In this document: positions 35,979 through 43,995 of the stretch, piece after piece | Layout: every line of letters starts with the position of its first letter | How positions within the stretch are numbered: position 1 is the stretch's first letter | Origin: Kofleriaceae bacterium | GTDB lineage: Bacteria; Myxococcota_A; Polyangia; Haliangiales; Haliangiaceae | Reading direction: 5' to 3' | Length of the DNA: 64,000 nucleotides | NCBI GenBank assembly: GCA_018057825.1 | Contig: JAGPCY010000001.1 | Span: forward strand, 310,001 to 374,000 | Position numbers and translations under genes: made by a program | Notes under the pieces: generated by a model | What the model was told of the DNA's origin: nothing | The model's input: only the letters and a program-made list of their open reading frames with translations | The model's database searches: none

Positions 35979-37235
35979 CTAGAAGCAGACCGGGATCGGC
36001 GCGCAGAGCTGATTGCTGCCGCAGAACCCACTCTCGCAGTGGCTGTCGCTGCGGCAGGCCTGCCCGTCGGCGCGCGGCGCTTCGCAGGTGCCGGCGCTGC
36101 CGCCGACGATCGCGGTCGAGCAGTGCAGGTCGCCGCTACAGCCGTTGGGGTTGGACGCCAGGACGCCGCTGCCCGCGTTCGACGTGCAAGGATCGCCGAC
36201 GTTGCCGGCCACGGCGCAGGTGCCGCCGTCGCAGGCCAGGGTGAACCCACAGAAGGCGATGCCCTGGGAGGTCGCGCAGGCGTCGCCAGCGCCGGCGGGG
36301 GCGGTGCAGGTGCCGAGCTGGTTCTGGTTGCCGACGCACTGCTGGCCGCCGAAGCAACCCATGAGCGCGTCACACTGGGCGCCAGGCACGCGGACGTCGG
36401 TACAGAACCCGGTCGCGGTGTCGGTCTCGCCGACGCACAGGAGCTCGCCGCGACACTCGCGGTCCTCGCTGCAGATCGAGCCCACCGGCTTGGCCGCGGT
36501 GCAGATGCCGGCCGCCGTCTGATCGTTGCGCCCGCCGTTGCAGAACAGGTCGCGATCGCAGTCCTGCGAGCCGTCGCACACCGCGCCGGCGGCGCCGCTG
36601 CGACAGGTCGAGGTGGTCGTCGTGCCGACGCGGGCGCGGACGCAGTGATCGCCGGGGCCACACGGCAGGTCGGTGCACAGCTGATCGGTGGCCGCGGGCT
36701 TGCGACACACCTGGGTCCCGCACGCCCCGGCGCCGCCCGACGGGTCCTCGCACACCGCTCCCGGGGTCGCGCACTCGAAGTCGCCCTGGCATGGCGCGCC
36801 GTCGAGCACGTTGCCGACGATCGCGCCGCACTGGAAGATCTCGTCGCCGATGCCCTTGGAGAACAGCTCGCACTGGGCGTCGCGCAGGTTGGCGAGGCAG
36901 GTCGAGGCCGCGGTCGGGTTCCACTGCGCGCGGCCGGCCTGATCGCTATTGGCCAGCAGGCGCTTGAACGCCGGCGGGAACATCTCGTCGAAGATCACCA
37001 GCGGCAGGTCGTCGCAGTCGAGGTGCGCGACGTCGCCGCCCAGACAGTCGGACACGACGTCGCAGAACGTCCGCGACACGCAGGTGAAGAACTGATCGAC
37101 CGAGAGCTGCGGCGCGTCGCACGGGTCGGTCGGCGCGTCGATCCCGGCGTCGCCGCCAGCGTCGGGGGCCGCGGGGATGTCGCCGCAGGCGACCAGGGCT
37201 ACACTGACGACCAGACCGACGACGAGGCTACGCAT
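35979..37235 (-). CDS. Cys-rich (Dickkopf-like repeat) lipoprotein
   Basis: A 418-residue lipoprotein: signal MRSLVVGLVVSVALVAC, Cys17 lipidated. The mature protein has about 40 cysteines in repeats of 30-40 residues of the type C-x-G-D-x-x-C-x-x-G-x-x-C (DAQCELFSK, GAPCQGDFECATPG, SICSEDRECRGELLC, GQACRSDSHCESGFC). This is the colipase/Dickkopf-like pattern found in many secreted myxobacterial proteins. It probably forms a rigid disulfide-stabilised surface protein. Function and partner are unknown. Its 3' end abuts the longest hexamer array. The promoter TTGATG-17-GATGAT-6-ATG supports the start; a GGAG lies in the spacer. Confidence 0.85.
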   Translation of the reverse strand: MRSLVVGLVVSVALVACGDIPAAPDAGGDAGIDAPTDPCDAPQLSVDQFFTCVSRTFCDVVSDCLGGDVAHLDCDDLPLVIFDEMFPPAFKRLLANSDQAGRAQWNPTAASTCLANLRDAQCELFSKGIGDEIFQCGAIVGNVLDGAPCQGDFECATPGAVCEDPSGGAGACGTQVCRKPAATDQLCTDLPCGPGDHCVRARVGTTTTSTCRSGAAGAVCDGSQDCDRDLFCNGGRNDQTAAGICTAAKPVGSICSEDRECRGELLCVGETDTATGFCTDVRVPGAQCDALMGCFGGQQCVGNQNQLGTCTAPAGAGDACATSQGIAFCGFTLACDGGTCAVAGNVGDPCTSNAGSGVLASNPNGCSGDLHCSTAIVGGSAGTCEAPRADGQACRSDSHCESGFCGSNQLCAPIPVCF

Positions 37236-37270
37236 AACTCCATCATCGCGGCCCGCGGCGACGACATCAA
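37236..37270 (-). promoter_or_regulatory. Leaderless promoter of the Cys-rich lipoprotein
   Basis: TTGATG (37265-37270), 17 bp, GATGAT (37242-37247), then 6 nt (GGAGTT) to ATG 37235. Confidence 0.58.
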
Positions 37271-37317
37271 GGCCCAGGCGCCGCGCCCATGGACCGGATC
37301 ACGCGCGATGCCAGCCG

Positions 37318-37354
37318 TTGCCGGGGCGCCGGCCGGGCGGCTACCCTGGTCGCG
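37318..37354 (+). promoter_or_regulatory. Leaderless promoter of yihY-like gene
   Basis: TTGCCG (37318-37323), 18 bp, TACCCT (37342-37347), then 7 nt to ATG 37355. Confidence 0.55.
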
Positions 37355-38200
37355 ATGTTGCGCCGCCCGACCTGGCAGGACGTCGCCGGGTCCCTCCCGT
37401 ATCGGGTGTTCCGCCACACCCGGCGCGACGACGCCACCGTCCTGGCCGCCGGCGTCGCGATGTTCCTCTTGCTCGGGCTCTTGCCGTCGTTCGCCGCGGT
37501 GGTGTCGATCTACGCGCTGGTCGCCGACCCAGTGCAGATCGAGGGCCACCTGTCCGGCCTCGAGCAGGTCATCCCCGAGGACGTCTATCGCCTGCTGGTC
37601 GATCAGCTCGGCCGCTACTCGCAGCGCTCCCGCGACGAGCTCGGGTACACCCTGGCCGGCGCCCTGGTGCTGGCGCTGTGGTCGAGCCGCGCCTCGGCCG
37701 ACGCGCTCCTCACCGGCATCGAGCGGATCGACGGCACCCGCAGCCGGTGGCGCGGTTGGCGGCGCTGGGTGGTGACGCTCCTGCTCGCCCTCGGCGCGAT
37801 CGGGTCGGCGGTCACGCTCCTGGTCGTGGTCGTGGCGATGCCAGCGACCGTCGCCACGCTCGACGCCAGCGATCGCGGCTGGCTCCTGTGGCTGCGCTGG
37901 CCGGTCTTGATCGCGACCGGGCTCGGGGGCCTGACCGTGCTCTACGCCCTGGGCGGGCCGCGCCGGGCCTGGCGCCACATCGTGCCGGGCGCGGTGGTCG
38001 CCACCGCCCTCGGGCTCGCCGCCTCCCTCGGGGTGTCGTACTACGTCTCCGAGCTGGGCTACCAATCGCTGTACGGCGCCTTCGGCAGCGCGATGGTCGT
38101 GGTCCTGTGGTTCTACGCCTGCTCGCTGGCGGTGATGGTCGGCGCGGTCGTCAACACCGAGCTGCGGGTGCCGAGCGATCCGGGCGCCTCGCGGGTGTGA
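37355..38200 (+). CDS. YihY/BrkB family inner-membrane protein
   Basis: A 281-residue membrane protein with six spans, beginning MLRRPTWQDVAGSLPYRVFRH. Family features are the early amphipathic segment, LAAGVAMFLLLGLLPSFAAVVSIYAL, and the C-terminal GAFGSAMVVVLWFYACSLAVMVGAVVNTEL. YihY/BrkB proteins are widespread; suggested roles include lipid or peptide transport, but none is certain. ATG 37355 is preferred over 37289 because a promoter sits just before it. It heads a same-strand group with zinc-ribbon and GroES-like genes. Confidence 0.87.
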   Translation: MLRRPTWQDVAGSLPYRVFRHTRRDDATVLAAGVAMFLLLGLLPSFAAVVSIYALVADPVQIEGHLSGLEQVIPEDVYRLLVDQLGRYSQRSRDELGYTLAGALVLALWSSRASADALLTGIERIDGTRSRWRGWRRWVVTLLLALGAIGSAVTLLVVVVAMPATVATLDASDRGWLLWLRWPVLIATGLGGLTVLYALGGPRRAWRHIVPGAVVATALGLAASLGVSYYVSELGYQSLYGAFGSAMVVVLWFYACSLAVMVGAVVNTELRVPSDPGASRV

Positions 38201-38268
38201 GGTGGGCCCGCGATCGCGGGCGGGGACGGGCCGAAGCGCCAAAACTGGATCCCGCGGTGGCCGGCCGC

Positions 38269-38280
38269 TACCGTAACGAC
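38269..38280 (+). promoter_or_regulatory. -10-like TACCGT ahead of a 7-codon leader ORF
   Basis: TACCGT (38269-38274) ends 6 nt before ATG 38281, which opens a 7-codon ORF, not the main gene. Confidence 0.4.
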
Positions 38281-38304
38281 ATGGCCGGCGGGGTCACGCC
38301 ATGA
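38281..38304 (+). CDS. 7-codon leader ORF overlapping the zinc-ribbon gene
   Basis: ATG 38281 opens MAGGVTP and stops at 38302-38304, so its TGA overlaps the ATG of the next gene (ATGA). A -10-like hexamer lies at the leaderless distance before it. It may let a leaderless ribosome re-initiate on the main gene. No attenuation-type codon run (such as repeated His or Trp) is present. Confidence 0.4.
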   Translation: MAGGVTP

Positions 38305-38873
38305 ACTCGATCCGCTGCCCCGCGTGTGGCGTGGCGGTGGCGCTCGGCTACGCCCGGTGCCCGAAGTGCCACGCGCCGATGCCGGCCGCCGGGCCGCGCG
38401 GCAAACGCGACACCCAGCAGGGCGGCGGCACCTCGGCCGCCACCGCGGCCCCGAGCGTCGCGCCGTGGCTGGTGATCGGGGTGCTCGTGCTGGCCGGTGG
38501 CGGCGTCGTGGCTTGGGCCATGACCCGACGCGACGCCGGCCCGCGCTCGGCCACCCCCGACGAGGCCGCGGCGCCGGTCGAGGAGGCTGGCGGCGAGCTC
38601 GAGGACATCGCGCCGCCACCGCCGCCCGAGGCTCCGGTGCGGCGCGATCCCGCCGGCGCCGCCGATCGCCTCGAGCGCGCGCTGGCCGGCCAGCGGCTGT
38701 ACGGCAAGGCGGCGCTGCGCGGTGAGGTCCTCGAGCTGCGCTCGAGCTTCTGTGGCGAGCCCGGCCTGGTGGCGGTCGTCGACGCGGCCCGCGGCGACCT
38801 CGCCGGTGAGGGCCTGACCGCGGTGACCTGCCTCGAGCCCCACGGCGCCGAGGTGTTCTCGCGCCGGCTGTGA
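38301..38873 (+). CDS. Zinc-ribbon single-pass membrane protein
   Basis: A 190-residue protein. An N-terminal zinc ribbon (CPACG, 6-10, and CPKCH, 20-24) is followed by a linker, a membrane span (about 54-75, WLVIGVLVLAGGGVVAWAM), an acidic Pro-rich stretch, and a C-terminal domain of about 80 residues with two Cys (SSFCGEPG, AVTCLEP). That domain has the look of a small extracytoplasmic fold. Membrane proteins with an N-terminal zinc ribbon are common in myxobacteria, mostly uncharacterised. It overlaps the GroES-like gene by GTGA. Confidence 0.75.
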   Translation: MNSIRCPACGVAVALGYARCPKCHAPMPAAGPRGKRDTQQGGGTSAATAAPSVAPWLVIGVLVLAGGGVVAWAMTRRDAGPRSATPDEAAAPVEEAGGELEDIAPPPPPEAPVRRDPAGAADRLERALAGQRLYGKAALRGEVLELRSSFCGEPGLVAVVDAARGDLAGEGLTAVTCLEPHGAEVFSRRL

Positions 38874-39265
38874 CCGCGGCCGCGATCGTGGCACAGTGCG
38901 GCGCCGTGGCCGAGCCCTCCGATCTCACCCCGCGTCGTCCGCACCGCCTGATCCTGCCCCTGGGCCTGCGCGTGCTGGTCCGGATCATCCGCGACCACGA
39001 CCGCACCGACAGCGGCCTGTACCTGCCGGCCGGCGCCAAGGAGGCCCAGGACGAGGCGACCTACGGCGAGGTGGTCGAGGTCGCGCGCGATCGTCCGACC
39101 TCCGAGGAGATCGCCGAGAACGTCTCGGGCGTGCCCCACGGCGCCCGGGTCCTGTTCCGCAAGGAGGCCGGGGTCCGCGTGCCGTGGGACGAGGGGCTGC
39201 GCCTGCTCGATGTCAAGGACGTCCTGGCGACCGTCGAAGAGATCGGCGACGACGAGGCGCACTGA
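38870..39265 (+). CDS. GroES-like (Cpn10) co-chaperonin-fold protein
   Basis: A 131-residue protein. Residues ~32-125 match the Cpn10 fold: LGLRVLVRIIRD, DSGLYLPAGAKEAQDEATYGEVV (in parts) and LLDVKDVLATVEE. The mobile-loop position reads DRTDSGLYLP, lacking the usual G-G-I/V-x-L tripeptide in strict form, so binding to GroEL is uncertain. An extra ~30 residues precede the domain; GTG 38906 is an alternative start removing 12 of these. No groEL lies nearby, so this is a stand-alone paralogue. GTGA couples it to the zinc-ribbon gene. Confidence 0.82.
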   Translation: MTAAAIVAQCGAVAEPSDLTPRRPHRLILPLGLRVLVRIIRDHDRTDSGLYLPAGAKEAQDEATYGEVVEVARDRPTSEEIAENVSGVPHGARVLFRKEAGVRVPWDEGLRLLDVKDVLATVEEIGDDEAH

Positions 39266-39326
39266 CCACCATCGCCGCAGGGTGAGGGCGATCGCGGCGC
39301 CGGCGTCGGTCACCCGCCCGGGAGGA

Positions 39327-39362
39327 TAGACCGCGGACGCCGAGGGCGGTACCGTGCCTCTG
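39327..39362 (+). promoter_or_regulatory. Leaderless promoter of small hypothetical gene
   Basis: TAGACC (39327-39332), 17 bp, TACCGT (39350-39355), then 7 nt to ATG 39363. Confidence 0.45.
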
Positions 39363-39725
39363 ATGTCCGACGACTCTCGTTACCATGTCCGGCGTGGGGA
39401 GCGGCAGCGCCTCGTCGACGTGGTGCAACCCGAGCCAACGCCAGCGTCGGCCGGGCCCTCGGTGCCGCGCCCGCCCCGTCGCGTGCCCCAGGGCAGCACG
39501 CCCGCCCTCACCCCGCCTGAGCCCAACGAGTTCGAGCTCGAGCTCGCGTCGCCGACCCAGGAGCTGACCACGCTGTCGGTCGGCGGTCACACCGTGATGA
39601 TCGAGCGGCTCGACGAGCGCGTGGTGGTGTCGTTGCCGGGCGCGGTCCGGCTCTTCGGGTCGGCCGACGAGGCCGAGCGCCTGGCTCTGGCGCTGCGCGA
39701 GGCCGCCGCCCGCGTCATCCGGTAG
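39363..39725 (+). CDS. Small protein of unknown function
   Basis: A 120-residue soluble protein. The N-terminal half is polar and Pro-rich. The C-terminal half (55-120) forms a likely beta-beta-alpha unit: EFELELASPTQELTTLSVGG, TVMIERLDERVVVSL and ADEAERLALALREAA. No family is recognised. ATG 39363 is preferred over GTG 39354, because the latter falls inside the -10-like TACCGT. Convergent with a matrixin across a hexamer array. Confidence 0.65.
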   Translation: MSDDSRYHVRRGERQRLVDVVQPEPTPASAGPSVPRPPRRVPQGSTPALTPPEPNEFELELASPTQELTTLSVGGHTVMIERLDERVVVSLPGAVRLFGSADEAERLALALREAAARVIR

Positions 39726-39748
39726 TGGGGATGAAGAGCGGGTAGGTC

Positions 39749-39868
39749 GAGGCCGAGACCGAGGCCGAGCCGGAGAACGAGGCCGAGGCCGAATCCGAGG
39801 CCGAGGCCGAATCCGAGGCCGAGTCGGAGACCGAGTCCGAGTCGAGACCGAGGCCGAGGCCGACTCGA
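39749..39868. repeat. Hexamer array, GAGNCC on plus strand
   Basis: A 6-bp periodic array between convergent genes, ending 2 bp from the stop codon of the matrixin gene, for which it reads CTCGGN. Units also include GAATCC and GAGTCC. Confidence 0.88.
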
Positions 39869-39870
39869 GA

Positions 39871-41052
39871 TCAGCGCCCAGGGCGGCCGCGCCGGCGCCG
39901 CAGCACCGCCGCCAGGAGCGCCGCCACCGCGAGGCTGCCCCGGCCGTCGCCGCCGGTCGCGCAGCACCCGGCGGCCAGCTCGTCGGGAGGCTCGCAGGCC
40001 AGCGGCCCGGCGGCGATCGGATAGATCGCGCAGATCGCGTCGGTGTCGTCGGTCGCCAAGGACGCCTTCGAGGTCTCGCCGCACTCCTGGTACGGATACA
40101 TCGTCGCGCCGAGGATCTCCGGGTCGCTGGTCGCGGTGCACAGCGGCACCGCCGCGCCGGTGCCATCGACCCGCGGTGGATCGGCCGCGACCCGGCAGGT
40201 GTGCTCGAGGCCGAGCAGGTGGCCGACCTCGTGGGTCAGGGTGTTGGCGAGATCGGCCTGGCAGCTCGAGGTCCCCAGGCTCTCGCCGTTGACCGCGATC
40301 GCGTAGTCGACGCCGTTCATCTCGATGTCGGCGTCGACCAGCTCGCCGTCGCGCTCGCTGTCGGGATCGTCGACGAACACCGCGGTCGTGACCGCGGCCG
40401 CGGTGTGGCTGTGGCAGCGCTCGGGGTAGCCGTCGACCGCCGGTCGGCACCAGCGGTCGTCGCGGAACTTCACGATCGACAGGAAGTCGCCGCGCGTGAC
40501 CTCGGCGTCGACGGCGCCGCGGCTGGCCAGCGACAGGTACGCGCAGCCGCCGATGCCGGTGTTCCAGGCCGTGAACACCGCCTCGATCACCGCGCGCTCG
40601 CCGTCGCCTGGGATGTGGCTCGTGCCCTCGCTGGCGTAGGCCACCTCGACGCAGCCCTTGGCCCAGCGCAGCGGCGTGCGGCTCTTGTTGGTGACCGTGC
40701 GGACGTAGGGCCCGCGGCCGGGGTGGTCGCGATCGATCACGTCCATCACGCCCCAGCGCGGCGCCGCGCTGGCGCCCCGCGCGCCGGTGGTCAGCGCGTG
40801 GGCGGTGATCTCGACCCGCATCCCGACCGTCAGCGGCGGCGGCCCGTGTTGCACGACCATCGTGTAGCCGTCGGCGTGGCCGCCGAGCTGCTCGACCACC
40901 ACCTCGCCGTCGGCGGTGCGGACGATCGCGGTGGTGATGATGTCGTCGCCTTGCCAGGCGGCGTCGGTCGCGATCACCTCGCCGACGAAGACCTCGGCCG
41001 CGGCCGGCGTGGTCAGGGCCAACACGGCGGCGAGGGCGACCAGGCGCGACAT
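39871..41052 (-). CDS. Secreted matrixin-type zinc metalloprotease with C-terminal sorting-like tail
   Basis: A 393-residue secreted protease. Signal peptide MSRLVALAAVLALTTPAAA; an N-terminal beta domain (20-130); and a metzincin catalytic domain with HEVGHLLGLEH (H274, E275, H278, H284) followed by a Met-turn candidate (GATMYPYQ, near 316). The C-terminus is Gly-Cys-Cys, a Gly/Asp-rich spacer, a hydrophobic segment (SLAVAALLAAVL) and Arg-rich RRRRGRPGR. This resembles the myxobacterial C-terminal sorting tag for surface attachment. It has its own -10-like TACGAT. Confidence 0.9.
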   Translation of the reverse strand: MSRLVALAAVLALTTPAAAEVFVGEVIATDAAWQGDDIITTAIVRTADGEVVVEQLGGHADGYTMVVQHGPPPLTVGMRVEITAHALTTGARGASAAPRWGVMDVIDRDHPGRGPYVRTVTNKSRTPLRWAKGCVEVAYASEGTSHIPGDGERAVIEAVFTAWNTGIGGCAYLSLASRGAVDAEVTRGDFLSIVKFRDDRWCRPAVDGYPERCHSHTAAAVTTAVFVDDPDSERDGELVDADIEMNGVDYAIAVNGESLGTSSCQADLANTLTHEVGHLLGLEHTCRVAADPPRVDGTGAAVPLCTATSDPEILGATMYPYQECGETSKASLATDDTDAICAIYPIAAGPLACEPPDELAAGCCATGGDGRGSLAVAALLAAVLRRRRGRPGR

Positions 41053-41064
41053 CGCGCCATCGTA
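41053..41064 (-). promoter_or_regulatory. -10-like TACGAT for leaderless matrixin
   Basis: TACGAT (41059-41064) ends 6 nt before ATG 41052. The -35 is weak (CTGCTC, 16 bp). Confidence 0.42.
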
Positions 41065-41121
41065 GCATCGCCCGGTGGTCGAGCAGGGCGCCGACCACGT
41101 GGGAGCGGTTTCGAAGTGCGA

Positions 41122-41133
41122 TATACCTCAGGC
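41122..41133 (+). promoter_or_regulatory. -10-like TATACC for leaderless regB
   Basis: TATACC (41122-41127) ends 6 nt before GTG 41134. No clear -35. Confidence 0.35.
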
Positions 41134-42453
41134 GTGGCGCGCCGCTCCGTGGTCATCCCCGAGGCCAGCGCGGTCAACGCGACCTGGCTCATCCAGCTCC
41201 GATGGGCCCAGGTGGTCGGCCAGGCCGCGACCGTCCTGGTCGCCGACGTCGGCCTCCGCCTCGGGCTGCCCCTGGTGCTCCTGTGGGCCGTGGTCGGGAT
41301 CGGCGCGGTCTCGAACCTGGCGTTGGCCGCGACCGTGCGTCGACGCGGCCGGGCCGACGACCGCCTGCTGGCGGCGGTCATGGCCCTCGACGTCGCGCTC
41401 CTGACCGCGCTCCTGCACCTGACCGGCGGCGCGACCAACCCCTTCGGCTTCCTGTACCTGGTGCAGATCGCCCTGGCCACCGTCATCCTCGAGGCGGCCT
41501 GGACCTGGGCCCTGGTCGCGCTGTCGTTCGCCGGCTTCGGGTTGCTCCTGGTCGATCACCGTCCGCTGGCGGTCGGCGACGACGCCCGCGCGATCGGCGG
41601 CTGGGTCGCGCTGGGCGTGGCCGCCGCCTTCATCGTCCACTTCCTGGTCCGGGTCACCGGCGCCCTGGCGGCCCGCGAGAGCGAGCTGGCCCAGGCCCGC
41701 AACCTGGCCGCGCGGCAGGAGCGCCTGGCGTCCTTGGCGACGATGGCGGCCGGCGCCGCCCACGAGCTGGCCACGCCGCTGGGCACCGTGGCCCTGGTCG
41801 CCAAGGAGCTCGAGCGCCACCTCGCCGGCCACGCCAACTCCACCCTGGCCGAGGACGCGCGCCTCATCCGCGAGCAGGTCGGGCGCTGCCGCGCGATCCT
41901 CGATCAGATGGCCGGCGGCACCGGCGCCGCGGCCGGCGAGGGGCTGCGGGCGATCACCGTCGAGGCCCTCTTGGCCGAGGCCCTGACTGGGGCGCGCGGC
42001 GAGCCCACGGTGCGGTCGCAGGTGCCGGCCGAGGTCGCGATCACCCGGGTCCACCTGCCGGTCCGCGCGGTCAGCCAGGCCCTGCGCTCGCTCATCACCA
42101 ACGCCCAGGACGCCTCGCCACCCGACGGCGAGGTGGTGGTCTCGGCCCAGTGTCGGGCCGGGGTCGTGGTGTTCGACGTGACCGATCGCGGCCGCGGTAT
42201 GAGCGCCGAGGTGCTGGCCCGGATCGGCGAGCCGTTCTTCACCACCAAGCCGCCCGGCCGCGGCATGGGCCTCGGGCTGTACCTGGCGCGCGCGGTCTTC
42301 GAGAGCGTCGGCGGCACGCTGGCGATCGACTCGGTGCCCGGCCGCGGCACCTGCATCACCGTGACCATGCCGGTCGACGCCGGTCGGGCCCGCCGTCCGT
42401 CGGCCGCTCCGGCGCCGCGCCCGACCACCGACCTGCCGGCAAGTGGTATCTAA
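41134..42453 (+). CDS. regB: RegB/PrrB-type redox-sensing histidine kinase
   Basis: A 439-residue kinase with six membrane spans (about 20-185). The quinone-site motif GGATNPF (first loop between spans) defines RegB. The H-box is AAHELATPLGT with H210. C252 in RCRAILDQM is the likely redox-switch cysteine of the family. The catalytic domain has NAQDAS (N-box), DVTDRGRGM (G1) and GMGLGLYLA (G2). It phosphorylates RegA, encoded next (start 7 bp after this stop). RegB/RegA controls respiration and redox genes. The C-terminal ~30 residues are a polar tail. Confidence 0.93.
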   Translation: MARRSVVIPEASAVNATWLIQLRWAQVVGQAATVLVADVGLRLGLPLVLLWAVVGIGAVSNLALAATVRRRGRADDRLLAAVMALDVALLTALLHLTGGATNPFGFLYLVQIALATVILEAAWTWALVALSFAGFGLLLVDHRPLAVGDDARAIGGWVALGVAAAFIVHFLVRVTGALAARESELAQARNLAARQERLASLATMAAGAAHELATPLGTVALVAKELERHLAGHANSTLAEDARLIREQVGRCRAILDQMAGGTGAAAGEGLRAITVEALLAEALTGARGEPTVRSQVPAEVAITRVHLPVRAVSQALRSLITNAQDASPPDGEVVVSAQCRAGVVVFDVTDRGRGMSAEVLARIGEPFFTTKPPGRGMGLGLYLARAVFESVGGTLAIDSVPGRGTCITVTMPVDAGRARRPSAAPAPRPTTDLPASGI

Positions 42454-42459
42454 CGTCGC
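42447..42459 (+). promoter_or_regulatory. -10-like TATCTA overlapping the regB stop
   Basis: TATCTA ends 7 nt before ATG 42460 of regA, so regA may also have its own promoter inside the regB 3' end. Confidence 0.35.
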
Positions 42460-43005
<546 letters not shown>

Positions 43006-43014
43006 GGCGCGGAG

Positions 43015-43166
<152 letters not shown>

Positions 43167-43185
43167 GGAGGAGAGGTGCGTGCGC

Positions 43186-43932
43186 TCACGGCAGCGCGAC
43201 GGTGATCGCCAAGGTCGCGCCGACGGTGTCGATCGCGCGCTCGGCGGCGTCGACCGGGGCGACCGCGGCGGCGGCGATCGTCAGGCGGCGATCGCGGTAG
43301 CGCGCGCCCAGCGCCAGCGTGTGGACGAAGGCGTCGGTGCGATCGGCCACCAGGAGGTAGCTGGTGGTCGCGAAGGTCGCGGTCAGCTCGAGGCGCGAGG
43401 CCGCGGCGATCGCGCCGGCGGCGTCGAGGTGGACGAGCGGCAGGTCGCGCGCCTCGGTGCGCGCCAGCCAGGCCGCCGCGGCGGTCACGGTCAGCTCGCC
43501 GAGGGGGCGGCGCCAGGTCCGCGCCGCGGTCGCCGCCAGGGTGGTCGCGCCGGCCAGCCAGGGCGACGGGTCGACGCGGTGGGCCGCCGCCATCGCCGCG
43601 GCGACCTGGCCGCTGGTGCCGGTGCGGCTGGCGGCGGGCAGGGTCAGGGCCAGGCCGAAGCCGGTCGCGCGATCGCGTCGCCAGGTCACCGCCACCCGCG
43701 GGTTGGTCAGGGTCGCGGCGGTCGCGCCGCGCTCGGTCGCCAGGGCTAGGCCGATCGCGCCGTCGACGATCAGATCGTGGCCCAGGGGTTCGCGCCAGTG
43801 GAGGCCGACGGCGCCGCCCGAGACCTCGTCGCTGTGCACCGCCTCGCCGGTGGCGCTGATGGCCCGGCCGTCGGCGTGTGCGGCGCCCACCGCGACCCCC
43901 AGGCCCATCGAGATCGCCAGCGCGCGCGACAC
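43186..43932 (-). CDS. Secreted/outer-membrane protein of unknown function
   Basis: A 248-residue protein with a signal peptide (VSRALAISMGLGVAVGAAHADG). The remainder consists of alternating amphipathic strands (GLHWREPLGHDLIVDGAIGLAL, VAVTWRRDRATGFGLALTL, LELTATFATTSYLLVAD) ending in a hydrophobic strand. This strongly suggests an 8-10-strand beta-barrel. No family is recognised. GTG 43932 is the most upstream reasonable start; no promoter matches the leaderless spacing. Divergent from the sulfatase-like gene, with a GCATGATGC dyad between them. Confidence 0.65.
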   Translation of the reverse strand: MSRALAISMGLGVAVGAAHADGRAISATGEAVHSDEVSGGAVGLHWREPLGHDLIVDGAIGLALATERGATAATLTNPRVAVTWRRDRATGFGLALTLPAASRTGTSGQVAAAMAAAHRVDPSPWLAGATTLAATAARTWRRPLGELTVTAAAAWLARTEARDLPLVHLDAAGAIAAASRLELTATFATTSYLLVADRTDAFVHTLALGARYRDRRLTIAAAAVAPVDAAERAIDTVGATLAITVALP

Positions 43933-43995
43933 GAGCGAGCGTGCCCGCGGCCCCAGCGCGGCGCAAGGCCGGCGGTGGTGGCATGATGCGCGGCC

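Noticed and set aside
39354-39362. GTG 39354 as start of the small hypothetical gene
   Set aside because: It overlaps the -10-like TACCGT; ATG 39363 is at the expected 7-nt distance.
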